A stretch of DNA of 64,000 nucleotides, taken from Nocardioides lijunqiniae. Its GTDB lineage: Bacteria; Actinomycetota; Actinomycetes; Propionibacteriales; Nocardioidaceae. This document shows positions 27,639 through 38,200 of the stretch, one piece after another (the stretch's first letter is position 1; each line of letters opens with the position of its first letter). The translations under genes were made by a program, and so were the position numbers. Under the pieces are notes generated by a model. The model did not search any database and was not told the origin of the DNA. It worked only from the letters and a program-made list of their open reading frames with translations. The DNA lies in contig NZ_JACJGM010000023.1 in assembly GCF_015024225.1 (NCBI RefSeq), positions 39,488 to 103,487 on the forward strand, given 5' to 3'.

Positions 27639-28685
27639 GTGCACCTGACCATCGGCGACTTCGGTCGCGCGTCCGGCCTGAGCGCCAAGGCGCTGCGGCT
27701 CTACGACGACCTCGGCCTGCTCCGGCCGGCCGAGGTGGACCCGTGGACCGGCTACCGCCGCTACGCGCCCGAGCAGCTCGACCAGGCCCGCCTGGTCGCC
27801 CGGCTCCGGCTCGTCGGCATGCCGCTGGCCCGGATCCGCGAGGTGTGCGCGGCGAGCCCGGACGCCCGTGCGTCGATGGTCTCGGCGTACTGGTCCCAGG
27901 TCGACGCCGACCACGCCTCCCGGCGTGCGGTCGTCGCCACCCTCGTCGACGAGCTCGCGACGAAGGAGCACCCCATGTCCACCACCCCCACCCAGCGCCT
28001 GAATGCCCGCCCCGCCGTCAGGCACGGTCAGGGCGCGCGAGACGCCCAGCTCGACGCGGTCCACGCCGGCACGCTGCTCTTCGCCGTCGCCGACGGGTTC
28101 GGCTCGTCGCCGAGCGTCGCCGCGGCGGCGGTCGCGGCCGCCGCCGAGCTGGAGCGTGCGCCGTTCGACGCGACGCCGGAGGCCGCACTGCAGGCCGCCG
28201 TCGCCCGGGCCTCCGCCCGCGTCGGCGAGCTCGGCGAGGACGGCGACGGCACGACGCTGACCGCGCTGTGGCTGGTCGGCGACCGCGCGCACGTCGCGCA
28301 CGTGGGCGACGCCCGGGTCCACCGTGTCCGCGACGGCGAGGTCGCGACCCTGACCCGCGACCACACGCTCGTGCAGGCGCTCGTGGAGGAGGGGCGTCTG
28401 AGCGACGACGAGGCGCGCGCCCACGAGCACCGCGCGCTGCTCAACCGGGCGCTCGCGCCGGGTGCCGCGGTCGAGGCCGACCTGCTCGCGACCGACGTAC
28501 GGCCGGGCGACCGGTTCGTGCTCACCACCGACGGCGTCCACTCCGTGCTGGAGCGGGACGTGCTCGACGGGCTGCTGCGCGCCGCGGCGGACGCCGATGC
28601 GGTCGCCGAGGGAGTCGAGGCCGCGGTCGTCTCGGCCGGGGCGAGCGACAACTACACCGTCGTCGTGGTCGACGTGACGCCGTAG
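27639..28685 (+). CDS. MerR regulator fused to PP2C-type Ser/Thr phosphatase
   Basis: 348 residues. Residues 3-70 are a MerR winged helix (IGDFGRASGLSAKALRLYDDLGLL, then Y-R-RY). Residues 75-110 form a helical linker. From about 125 onward there is a PP2C domain with ADGFG (D152), VGDARVHRVRDG, LTTDGVHS and a final SDNYTVVVV, the metal-binding acidic residues. The GTG start has a GGGGACGAGG upstream. Inside the gene, AAGGAG (27963-27968) lies 6 nt before an in-frame ATG at 27975, exactly at the domain border, so a free phosphatase could also be made. A transcription factor that carries its own phosphatase; target unknown. Confidence 0.85.
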   Translation: MHLTIGDFGRASGLSAKALRLYDDLGLLRPAEVDPWTGYRRYAPEQLDQARLVARLRLVGMPLARIREVCAASPDARASMVSAYWSQVDADHASRRAVVATLVDELATKEHPMSTTPTQRLNARPAVRHGQGARDAQLDAVHAGTLLFAVADGFGSSPSVAAAAVAAAAELERAPFDATPEAALQAAVARASARVGELGEDGDGTTLTALWLVGDRAHVAHVGDARVHRVRDGEVATLTRDHTLVQALVEEGRLSDDEARAHEHRALLNRALAPGAAVEADLLATDVRPGDRFVLTTDGVHSVLERDVLDGLLRAAADADAVAEGVEAAVVSAGASDNYTVVVVDVTP

Positions 28686-28698
28686 CGGCGGGGTGACG

Positions 28699-28784
28699 TT
28701 TCACCAAGGTATGCAGGGAAGGCGTCACTTCCCGGGGACTGCACCCCGAGGGAAGTGACGCTCGAGCGACATCCCTTGGTGAAA
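28699..28784. repeat. Nested inverted repeat
   Basis: Outer arms TTTCACCAAGG (28699-28709) and CCTTGGTGAAA (28774-28784), 11 bp; inner arms GCGTCACTTCCC (28722-28733) and GGGAAGTGACGC (28750-28761), 12 bp. All arms are perfect. It starts 13 bp after the MerR-PP2C stop and could be a terminator, but two stacked perfect arms are unusual and may mark a small palindromic element. Confidence 0.8.
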
Positions 28785-29036
28785 CTGCCGACGTCCACGA
28801 CGGCCACGCCGCCCGGCGTGGACGACGGGGACGAGGGCCTTCGTGCTCCTCGGGGGTGTCCGCGACGCCGGTGTTCTCCTCGGCCGCGCCGCGCTCGCTG
28901 CTCTGCTCTGCTCTGCTCGGACATGGTGCTCCTCGCGCTCGGGTCCCCGCCTGAGGAGGGACCGGTCCGGGTCCGCGCCCCTGAGCCGGCGGAGCATGCC
29001 GGACGCGACCCGCGCCCGGCTGGACGCTCGGGCGGC
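28785..29036. other. Non-coding gap with pentanucleotide repeat
   Basis: The 351 bp between the MerR-PP2C gene and the TetR gene hold the nested inverted repeat, then (TGCTC)x4 at 28899-28918. Minus-strand frames cross it, including one with an ATG at 28922-28924 behind a GAGGAG, but their product is Arg-rich and unrecognisable and I do not call a gene. Confidence 0.5.
28899..28918. repeat. Pentanucleotide microsatellite (TGCTC)x4
   Basis: Four exact copies of TGCTC. On the minus strand it would directly follow the ATG of a doubtful small frame, so slippage would shift that frame. Confidence 0.8.
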
Positions 29037-29648
29037 TCAGGCGGTGGCGGCGACGGGCTCCGTGGCCTCCAGGACCGCCGCGGTCACGGCGCCGCGGATG
29101 ACCTGGGCGAAGACGGTGTCGAGCTCGTCGACCCCGCCGAAGTAGCCGCTGACCTCCAGCGAGACGAAGCCGTGGAGCGCGGAGAAGACCGCCATCCCGG
29201 TCTGCAGGATCCGGTCCTCGGGCAGGCCGGTGGAGCGCACCATCACCGACAGCGCCTCGATGGTGCCGGCGGCCGCTTCGAAGAAGGCCTCCCGGTCCAG
29301 GGGCGCGCGGGTCATGGCGGCGTAGCGGTGGGGGTGGTCGCGGGCGAAGGCGCGCAGCGAGTGGCTCAGCACCTGCAGCCCGTCGGCGCCCGCGCGCCCC
29401 ATGGCGGCGGCGCGGACGTGCCCGCCGAGCAGCGTCATCGCGCGCACCTGGAGGGTGGCCCGCAGGTCCTCGAGGTTCGCGACGTGGTTGTAGAGCGAGG
29501 AGACGCGGGTGTCGAGCTCGGCCGCGAGCAGCGTCATGGTCAGGGCGTCGTAGCCGTCGCGGTCCACGAGCGCCTCGGCGGCCCGGAGCACCGACTCGTG
29601 GTCGAGCCGGGGCCGGCGACCGCGGGCGGCGGCGGGGGAGGACGGCAC
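29037..29648 (-). CDS. TetR family regulator
   Basis: 203 residues. HTH at about 15-55 (VLRAAEALVDRDGYDALTMTLLAAELDTRVSSLYNHV), followed by a C-terminal domain of the WHG/TetR_C_33 type (HPHRYAAMTRAP...FSALHGFVSLEV). GTG start with CAGGAG upstream. A GAACCGGTTTC dyad lies 17 bp upstream. Neighbouring enoyl-CoA hydratase on the same strand is upstream in transcription, 72 bp away, so regulation of it is possible but not shown. Confidence 0.85.
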   Translation of the reverse strand: MPSSPAAARGRRPRLDHESVLRAAEALVDRDGYDALTMTLLAAELDTRVSSLYNHVANLEDLRATLQVRAMTLLGGHVRAAAMGRAGADGLQVLSHSLRAFARDHPHRYAAMTRAPLDREAFFEAAAGTIEALSVMVRSTGLPEDRILQTGMAVFSALHGFVSLEVSGYFGGVDELDTVFAQVIRGAVTAAVLEATEPVAATA

Positions 29649-29664
29649 GGGTGCTCCTGTCGAT

Positions 29665-29675
29665 GAACCGGTTTC
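29665..29675. promoter_or_regulatory. Possible operator of the TetR at 29037
   Basis: GAACCGGTTTC with the palindromic core AACCGGTT, between the TetR start and its presumed promoter (TATAGT on the minus strand near 29692-29697). It fits AACnnGTT but lacks the flanking T and A of a KstR site. Confidence 0.35.
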
Positions 29676-29720
29676 GTGCAGGAGTGAATGACTATAGCGA
29701 GCGGGGTCGCGGCGGCGGCG

Positions 29721-30506
29721 TCACCAGCCGGGCGGCAGGGAGGTGAAGTCGGGCTCGCGGCCCTCGGCGAACGCCGTCAGCGCCTCGAGGTTGGCCGGGC
29801 CGCCCATGAGCTCGGCGAACGCCGCGTTCTCGCGCTCGCGGGCGGCGCGGATCCCGGCCCGCAGCGGCTCGGTCATGGTGCGCTTCACCGCGACCAGGGA
29901 GGAGATCGGGCGCGCGGCCAGCACCTCGGCGTGCCGCCGCGCCTCCGCGAGCAGCTCCTCGGGCTCGCAGACCCGCCACACCAGGCCCATCTCGAGCGCC
30001 TGTGCGGCGTCGACCCACTCCGCGGACAGCAGCATCCAGGCGGCGTCCTGCCGTCCGACGAGCCGTGGGAGCAGGTACGACGACGCGGCCTCGGGCGCGA
30101 CCCCGAGGCTGGTGAACGGGCACTTGAGCCGGGCCGTGCTCGACATGAACGCCAGGTCGGCGTAGCCCAGGATCGTCGCCCCGATGCCGAGCCCGACGCC
30201 GTTGACCGCGCAGACCAGCGGCTTCGGGAAGTCGACGAGGGTGTCGAGGAGCCCGAGGAAGCCGTGGCGCCCCGGCACGAAGTCCGGGTCGGTCGCCCGC
30301 GCGTGCATCTCCAGGAGGTCGGTGCCCGCGCTGAAGCCGCGGCCGTTGCCGGTGAGCAGCACCACCGCGACGCCGGGGTCGGCCGCGGCGTCGATCAGCG
30401 CGTCCGTCGTCGCGTCGTAGAGCGCCTCGTTGAAGGCGTTGAGGGCCTCGGGCCGGTCCAGGGTCAGGGTCCGCACGCGGTGGGAGTCGGCGATCTGCAG
30501 CGTCAT
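29721..30506 (-). CDS. Enoyl-CoA hydratase/isomerase family protein
   Basis: 261 residues, crotonase fold. Oxyanion-hole segments GRGFSAGTDLLEM and NGVGLGIGATI; acidic residue in GVAPEAASSYLLPRLVG. Acts on enoyl-CoA thioesters (hydration or isomerisation). The ATG at 30506 is chosen because the longer frame would run through a perfect palindrome at 30527-30540 that fits the KstR operator. That site 21 bp upstream suggests induction by steroid catabolites. Confidence 0.9.
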   Translation of the reverse strand: MTLQIADSHRVRTLTLDRPEALNAFNEALYDATTDALIDAAADPGVAVVLLTGNGRGFSAGTDLLEMHARATDPDFVPGRHGFLGLLDTLVDFPKPLVCAVNGVGLGIGATILGYADLAFMSSTARLKCPFTSLGVAPEAASSYLLPRLVGRQDAAWMLLSAEWVDAAQALEMGLVWRVCEPEELLAEARRHAEVLAARPISSLVAVKRTMTEPLRAGIRAARERENAAFAELMGGPANLEALTAFAEGREPDFTSLPPGW

Positions 30507-30526
30507 GGCGGCAGCGTACCCAGAAC

Positions 30527-30540
30527 TAGAACGCGTTCTA
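30527..30540. promoter_or_regulatory. KstR-type operator, perfect palindrome, before the enoyl-CoA hydratase gene
   Basis: TAGAACGCGTTCTA is a perfect 14-bp palindrome matching every defined position of TnnAACnnGTTnnA. It lies 21 bp upstream of the enoyl-CoA hydratase start and 46 bp from the divergent glycosylase start. Confidence 0.75.
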
Positions 30541-30585
30541 CGTCGGTCGCGGTCGCTGTCGGCCCGGCCGATTAGGCTCGGGGAC

Positions 30586-31524
30586 ATGGGAGACGACGGG
30601 CTGACGCGCGAGTGGCGCCCGGCCTGGCCGTGCTCCGTGGGCTCGGTGCTGCGCCCGCACCGCCGCGGCGCCGGCGACCCGACCTACCGCGTCGACGAGG
30701 CCGGCCGCCACTGGCGCGGCATCCGCACCCCGCTGGGCCCCGCGACGCTGTGCCTCCAGTCACGACCGCGCGAGGGCGACGTGCTGGCCCGCGCCTGGGG
30801 CCCCGGCGCGGAGTGGGTGCTCGAGTCGGTCCCGGCCATGCTCGGCGCCGACGACGACTGGTCGGCGTTCGAGCCGCGGCTCCCGGTCCTGGCCGACGCG
30901 CTCAAGCACCACCCCCACTCCCGGCTCGGCCGCACCGGCCTGGTCATGGAGGCGTTGGTGCCGGCGATCATCGAGCAGAAGGTCACCGGCCAGGAGGCGT
31001 TCGCGGGGTTCCGGATGCTGGTGCACCGCTTCGGCGAGCGCGCCCCCGGCCCCGGCGCCGGGCTCAAGCTGTGGGTGCAGCCGACCCCCGAGCAGCTGCG
31101 GCAGGTGCCGTCCTGGGAGTGGCTGCGACTGCACGTCGACCCGGCCCGCTCCCGCACGATCGTGACCGTCGCCCGCGTGGCCGACGCCGTGGAGCGCACC
31201 GCCTCGCTGTCCCCCGAGGAGGCCGAGCGCCGGCTGCGCTCGCTGCCCGGCATCGGCGTGTGGACCTCCGCCGAGGTGCGCCAGCGCGCCTTCGGCGACC
31301 CCGACGCCGTCTCCTTCGGCGACTACCACGTCGCCAAGGACGTCGGCTGGGCGCTGACCGGCACGCCGTTCGACGACGCCGAGCTGGAGCAGTACCTCGA
31401 GCCCTGGCGCCCGCAGCGCGGACGCGTGGTCACGCTCGTCTACCTCGCGGGGCTGCGTCGTCCGCGCCACGGGGCGCGCATGTCGCCGCGCACGCACCTG
31501 CCCGCCAAGGTGACCCGTACGTGA
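30586..31524 (+). CDS. DNA-3-methyladenine glycosylase II-like HhH-GPD protein
   Basis: 312 residues, AlkA-type helix-hairpin-helix glycosylase: IIEQKVTGQEAFAGFRML, the hairpin LRSLPGIGVWTSAEVRQRAFGD, and the GPD loop with Asp in VSFGDYHVAKDVGWAL. Excises alkylated purines in base-excision repair. ATG is 7 nt after TAGGCT (30573-30578), leaderless type. Longer upstream frame is not protein-like. Divergent from the enoyl-CoA hydratase gene. Confidence 0.9.
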   Translation: MGDDGLTREWRPAWPCSVGSVLRPHRRGAGDPTYRVDEAGRHWRGIRTPLGPATLCLQSRPREGDVLARAWGPGAEWVLESVPAMLGADDDWSAFEPRLPVLADALKHHPHSRLGRTGLVMEALVPAIIEQKVTGQEAFAGFRMLVHRFGERAPGPGAGLKLWVQPTPEQLRQVPSWEWLRLHVDPARSRTIVTVARVADAVERTASLSPEEAERRLRSLPGIGVWTSAEVRQRAFGDPDAVSFGDYHVAKDVGWALTGTPFDDAELEQYLEPWRPQRGRVVTLVYLAGLRRPRHGARMSPRTHLPAKVTRT

Positions 31525-31554
31525 CGCCGGCGGCGACCCACTAGATTGAGGTCC

Positions 31555-32814
31555 GTGTTCACGAGCAGCAGCGTCGCAGCCCGCGCGCTGAGGGTCGTCC
31601 GCAAGACCCTGCTGCGCCTGCTCGCGATCCAGCTCGCCGTCGCCGCGATCATGTCGCTGGTCGACTCCTACCGCCGCCGCGGCAAGAAGCCCAAGCCGTT
31701 CCCGGTCACGCCGCCGAGCACGGTCGAGGTCGGCGACGGGACCGTGACGACGTACACGTTCGGCAAGGACCTCTACGCCGACATGCTCGCGGCCATCGAG
31801 GGCGCCCAGCGCCAGATCCTCTTCGAGACCTACATCTGGAAGGGCGACGAGACGGGGGAGCGGTTCAAGGCCGCGCTCGCCGCCGCCGCCGACCGCGGCG
31901 TGGAGGTCTACTGCATCTACGACGGCTTCGCCAACCTCGTCGTCTCGCCGGTGTTCAAGCACTTCCCCGACAACCTCAAGGTGCTGCGCTACCCCGTCTA
32001 CGCCGCCGGCTGGCGCTTCTTCGACCTGGCCCGCTACGGCCGCGACCACCGCAAGATCCTCGTCGTCGACGAGACCGTCGGGTTCGTGGGCGGCTACAAC
32101 ATCGGCTCGGCCTACGAGACCGAGTGGCGCGACACCCACATGCGCATCACCGGCCCCGCGGTCTGGGACCTCAAGCGCGCCTTCGCCGACTTCTGGAACC
32201 TCAACCGGCGCCGCCGCCTGCGCGCCAGCGAGCGGCCGCTGCTGCTCGAGACGGCCTCCACCTGGGAGCCGCGGATCCGGGTGCAGCGCAACGTGCCGCG
32301 GCTGTGGATGTTCCCGATCCGCTCGATGTACATCGAGGCCATCAACCGCGCCAGCCGCAACGTCTGGCTCACCACCGCCTACTTCACGCCCGACCAGGAC
32401 TTCGTCGACGCGATGCGCCACGCCGCCCAGCGCGGGGTCGACGTCCGGCTGCTGCTGCCGCTGAAGTCCAACCACATCGTGGCCGACTGGATCTCGCGCG
32501 GATACTTCACCCAGCTCCTCGACGCCGGGGTGCGGGTGTTCCGCTACAAGGACGCGATGGTGCACGCCAAGACCGCCACGGTCGACGGCACCTGGGTCAC
32601 GGTCGGCACGGCCAACATCGACCGGCTCAGCCTGACCGGCAACTACGAGATCAACGTCGAGGTCATCGACGAGTCGCTGGCCAAGCAGCTCGAGGACGTC
32701 TTCGCGACCGACGAGACCAACTGCCTGGAGCTCACCAGCCTCGAGTGGGAGGCCCGTGACCTGCACCGCAAGTTCACCGAGTACTTCCTGGCGCCGCTGC
32801 GCCCGCTCCTCTAG
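31555..32814 (+). CDS. Phospholipase D family enzyme, cardiolipin synthase-like
   Basis: 419 residues. One N-terminal membrane helix (about 18-36), then two PLD half-sites: H-x-K-x4-D as DHRKILVVDE with the following GGYNIG, and VHAKTATVDG followed by GTANIDRLSL. Two HKD motifs are needed for phosphatidyl transfer, so cardiolipin synthesis is the likely role. GTG at 31555 is 7 nt after TAGATT (31542-31547). Confidence 0.88.
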   Translation: MFTSSSVAARALRVVRKTLLRLLAIQLAVAAIMSLVDSYRRRGKKPKPFPVTPPSTVEVGDGTVTTYTFGKDLYADMLAAIEGAQRQILFETYIWKGDETGERFKAALAAAADRGVEVYCIYDGFANLVVSPVFKHFPDNLKVLRYPVYAAGWRFFDLARYGRDHRKILVVDETVGFVGGYNIGSAYETEWRDTHMRITGPAVWDLKRAFADFWNLNRRRRLRASERPLLLETASTWEPRIRVQRNVPRLWMFPIRSMYIEAINRASRNVWLTTAYFTPDQDFVDAMRHAAQRGVDVRLLLPLKSNHIVADWISRGYFTQLLDAGVRVFRYKDAMVHAKTATVDGTWVTVGTANIDRLSLTGNYEINVEVIDESLAKQLEDVFATDETNCLELTSLEWEARDLHRKFTEYFLAPLRPLL

Positions 32815-32871
32815 CACCTCCCGACGGCCCGCTGAGGACCCCCTGTCGGTGGCCGCCCGTACGCTGGATCC

Positions 32872-35012
<2,141 letters not shown>

Positions 35013-35016
<4 letters not shown>

Positions 35017-36080
35017 GCGGCGTCGCCGGCGCCGCGGCGCCGCAGCCAGCGCGCGAGCAGCGGCATCGTGAGCAGGATGACGAGCAGCCGGAACAGCTGC
35101 ACCGCCATCACGTAGGTGACGTCGGAGCCGCTGTCGGCCGCGATGGCCAGCACCGCGAACAGGCCGCCGGGCGTCGTCGCGAGGTACGCCGTCAGGCCGT
35201 CGACCGGGGTGAGCCAGGCCAGGGCGGCTCCCATGAGCGCGCTCAGGCACAGCATCGCCACGATCAGCAGCGTCACGACCGGCAGCATCCGGGCGATCGA
35301 GGCCAGGCTGCGGCGCGTGAACCGCAGCCCCACCTGCACCCCGATGAGGGCGTAGCCGACCCACTGCACCGGCTCGGGCACGGCCACGTCGCCCAGCCAC
35401 CCGGCCGAGGCGATCACCGACGCGATCAGCAGCGGCGCGAGCAGGGTGGCGGTCGAGAACCGCACGACGCGGGCCAGCAGCAGCCCGCCGCCCGCCGCCG
35501 CCACGACGTACACGAGGTCGAGCGCGAGCGGACCGTGCTCGCTGGACAGGGTCCCGAGGCCGGTCTCGGGCTCGAAGACGACGCCGATGACGAGCGGCAG
35601 CGTCACCAGGACGATGAGGACGCGCAGGTACTGCACCACCGTCACCACCCGCTCGTCCGCGTCCAGGTCGCGGGCCAGCGCCACGATCCCCGACGCGCCG
35701 CCGGCGATCAGGGCGAAGGCGCCGGTCACCAGCGAGACGTCGCGCCGCAGCGCGAGCAGCCAGCCGGCCGCGAGGCTGAGCGCGACGGTCCCGAGCGTCA
35801 CGAGCAGCACCGCCCCGATCTCGCCGCCCATCCGCTGCAGCGCCTCGACGCTCACCAGCGTGCCGATGGTGACGCCGATGAGGGCCTGCCCCAGGCGGAA
35901 GGCGAGGGCCGGGACCTTGATCTCGGTCGGGGACGTGAGCGCGTGGGTCATGCCGCCCAGCAGCGACCCGAACAGCACCGCCGAGGGCACCCGCAGCAGC
36001 GAGAAGGCGAGCGTGAGCGTGACCGTGGCGGCGAGCACGAGCAGGGCTCCCGTCAGCGGGGAGCGGGCGCGGCCGGTCAC
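35013..36080 (-). CDS. AbrB family membrane transporter
   Basis: 355 residues with about ten hydrophobic segments and two similar halves, each with a Gly-rich motif ([13 protein letters not shown] and [19 protein letters not shown]). This is the AbrB (PF05145) family, once misnamed ammonia monooxygenase; substrate unknown. Convergent with uvrB. Confidence 0.85.
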
Positions 36081-36140
36081 CGCTCCACCCTAGGCACGCA
36101 CCACCGGACCCATGTCGGCGGCGGTGCCTAGCCTGGGCGG

Positions 36141-36575
36141 ATGGACACCAAAGAGATCCAGGTCACCGTCGACTGTGCCGATCCCCGGGCGCTCTCCCTC
36201 TTCTGGAACGCCGTGCTGGGGTACGACTTCCCGCCGCCCCCGCCGGGGTTCGGCTCGTGGGACGACTTCTCCGCCTCGCTCCCGCCCGAGCACCGCAACT
36301 CCGCCTCCGCGTCCGAGGACCCGGCCGGGAGGGGACCGCGGCTCTTCTTCCAGCGGGTCCCCGAGCCCAAGAGCGGCAAGAACCGGCTCCACCTCGACGT
36401 CCGCGCCGCTCCCGGTCTCGAGGGCGAGGAGCGCATGACGGCGCTGGAGTCGGAGTGCGAGCGGCTGGTGGCGCTGGGCGCGACCCGCGTGCAGCGCCAC
36501 GAGCCGGCGCCGCCGATGAGCCACGGGTTCATCGTCATGCAGGACCCCGAGGGCAACGAGTTCTGTCTCGACTGA
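36141..36575 (+). CDS. VOC (glyoxalase/bleomycin-resistance fold) protein
   Basis: 144 residues. N-terminal beta-alpha unit DTKEIQVTVDCADPRALSLFWNAVLGY and the C-terminal FIVMQDPEGNEFCLD strand are typical of the actinobacterial glyoxalase-like family. The usual metal ligands are not all evident, so catalysis is uncertain. TAGCCT 6 nt before the ATG. Followed 19 bp later by the MFS transporter. Confidence 0.85.
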   Translation: MDTKEIQVTVDCADPRALSLFWNAVLGYDFPPPPPGFGSWDDFSASLPPEHRNSASASEDPAGRGPRLFFQRVPEPKSGKNRLHLDVRAAPGLEGEERMTALESECERLVALGATRVQRHEPAPPMSHGFIVMQDPEGNEFCLD

Positions 36576-36594
36576 CCGGCCTACGCTGGGAGGT

Positions 36595-37878
36595 GTGAGA
36601 GAGGCGCCGGCGACGAGGACCGTCGCGCTGGTGTGGGGCGTCGCGCTGCTCACCTACATGGTCGCGGTGTTCCACCGCTCCTCGCTGGCGGTCGCCGGGC
36701 TCGAGGCCTCCGACCGGTTCGGCATCTCGGCGGCCCAGCTGGCGACGTTCACGATGCTCCAGCTGCTGGTCTACGCCGGCATGCAGATCCCAGTGGGCCT
36801 GCTGGTCGACCGGTTCGGCTCGCGCAGCGTCATGCTCGCGGGCACCGTCATGCTGGTCGTCGCCCAGACGGCGTTCGCCCTGGCCGACACCTACGCGCTG
36901 GCCCTGCTGGCGCGCACGCTCGTCGGCATCGGCGACGCGCTCACGTTCATCTGCGTGCTCCGGCTGGTGAGCCGCTGGTTCGCGCCGCTGCGGGTGCCGT
37001 TCGTGACGCAGGTGACCGGCACCCTCGGCCAGCTCGGCGCCGTGGGCGCCGCCGTCCCGATGACCTGGGCGCTGGGCCGCTGGGGCTGGACGACGGCGTA
37101 CCTCGCCGCGGCCGCGCTCGGCCTGGTGCTCGCGATCGCCACCCTGCTGGTCGTCCACGACTCGCCCGACGACCGCAACCTGCGTGGCCCGCGGCTCTCG
37201 CTCTCCGCGGTGGGCGCGAGCCTGGCCGCGTCGTGGTCGCACCCCGGCACGAGGCTAGGGTTCTGGATGCACTTCACGACCCAGTTCAGCTCCACCGCCC
37301 TCTCCCTGCTGTGGGGCTACCCGTTCCTGGTGCGCGGGGAGGGCCGCTCGCCCCACGAGGCCGGTCTGCTCCTGTCACTGATGATCGTGGCGGTCATGGC
37401 GAGCGGCCCGGTGCTGGGCTGGCTGATCGGACGGCACCCCTGGCACCGCTCGAGCATGGTCCTGGGGATCGTCTGGTCGATCGTGGCAGTCTGGACGGTG
37501 GTGCTCCTCTGGCCGGGCCCCGCCCCGCTGTGGATGCTGGTCGTCCTGGTGCTGGTCGCCGGCATCGGCGGCCCGGCGTCGATGATCGGCTTCGACCTGG
37601 GCCGCACCTCCAACCCCGTGGAGCGGCTGGCGAGCGCCAGCGGGATCATCAACCAGGCCGGCTTCACCGCCTCCCTGATCCTGGTGGTGGCCGTCGGCGT
37701 CATCCTCGACTGGCAGACGCCCGGGGGCAGCACCGCCTACACGCCGGAGGCGTTCCGGTGGGCGATGAGCGCTCAGTACGTCCTGTGGGCCCTCGGCCTC
37801 GCCCAGATCTGGCGCTACCGCCGCAAGGCCCGCGCCGTGATCGACCGCACCCAGCTCGAGGCCGGGGTGCTGGCGTGA
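36595..37878 (+). CDS. MFS transporter
   Basis: 427 residues, about twelve transmembrane segments. MFS signature between TM2 and TM3: GLLVDRFGSRSVM. The N-terminal YMVAVFHRSSLAVAG motif recalls nitrate/sugar-type or drug MFS carriers; substrate unknown. GTG 7 nt after TACGCT (36582-36587). GTGA overlap with the following 98-aa gene. Confidence 0.88.
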   Translation: MREAPATRTVALVWGVALLTYMVAVFHRSSLAVAGLEASDRFGISAAQLATFTMLQLLVYAGMQIPVGLLVDRFGSRSVMLAGTVMLVVAQTAFALADTYALALLARTLVGIGDALTFICVLRLVSRWFAPLRVPFVTQVTGTLGQLGAVGAAVPMTWALGRWGWTTAYLAAAALGLVLAIATLLVVHDSPDDRNLRGPRLSLSAVGASLAASWSHPGTRLGFWMHFTTQFSSTALSLLWGYPFLVRGEGRSPHEAGLLLSLMIVAVMASGPVLGWLIGRHPWHRSSMVLGIVWSIVAVWTVVLLWPGPAPLWMLVVLVLVAGIGGPASMIGFDLGRTSNPVERLASASGIINQAGFTASLILVVAVGVILDWQTPGGSTAYTPEAFRWAMSAQYVLWALGLAQIWRYRRKARAVIDRTQLEAGVLA

Positions 37879-38171
37879 CGCGCGAGGGTCCCGAGCTCAC
37901 GGACGACGGCCACCACGTGGTCATCGACGGGCGCAAGTGGCGCGCCACCGACCCGCTCATCCCCGACGAGCGGCGCTCGGAGCTCCAGAAGGCGCTGATG
38001 GCCTGGCGCCGCGACGTCCGTCGCACCAAGGGCACCGACGAGGAGGCCACCTCCCGCGCCGGCGTCCAGGCCGCCAAGGTCGCCCTCGGTGAGCGCGGCA
38101 CCCCCTGGTGGGAGCAGACCGAGGCCGAGCGCCGCGCGCGCTGGGAGACCGAGGTCCCGACGCCGGGCTGA
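37875..38171 (+). CDS. Conserved hypothetical protein (98 aa)
   Basis: 98 residues, no signal or membrane segment. Begins TDDGHHVVIDGRKWRATDP, then a charged helical middle (LQKALMAWRRDVRRT), then AKVALGERGTPWWEQ. This is a widespread small actinobacterial family sometimes mislabelled biopolymer transporter; I know of no function. The GTG start overlaps the MFS stop. Confidence 0.78.
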   Translation: MTREGPELTDDGHHVVIDGRKWRATDPLIPDERRSELQKALMAWRRDVRRTKGTDEEATSRAGVQAAKVALGERGTPWWEQTEAERRARWETEVPTPG

Positions 38172-38200
38172 GACCCGCCGCTCGACGGTACGGTCGTCGG

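Noticed and set aside
28652..28924. 90-codon minus-strand frame with GAGGAG before its ATG
   Set aside because: Arg/Ser-rich product, runs through a perfect palindromic element and into the end of the MerR-PP2C gene; no recognisable motif.
29665..29675. Sixth KstR site at GAACCGGTTTC
   Set aside because: It has AACnnGTT but lacks the outer T and A and the AGAAC/GTTCT extension shared by the other sites; more likely an operator of the adjacent TetR.
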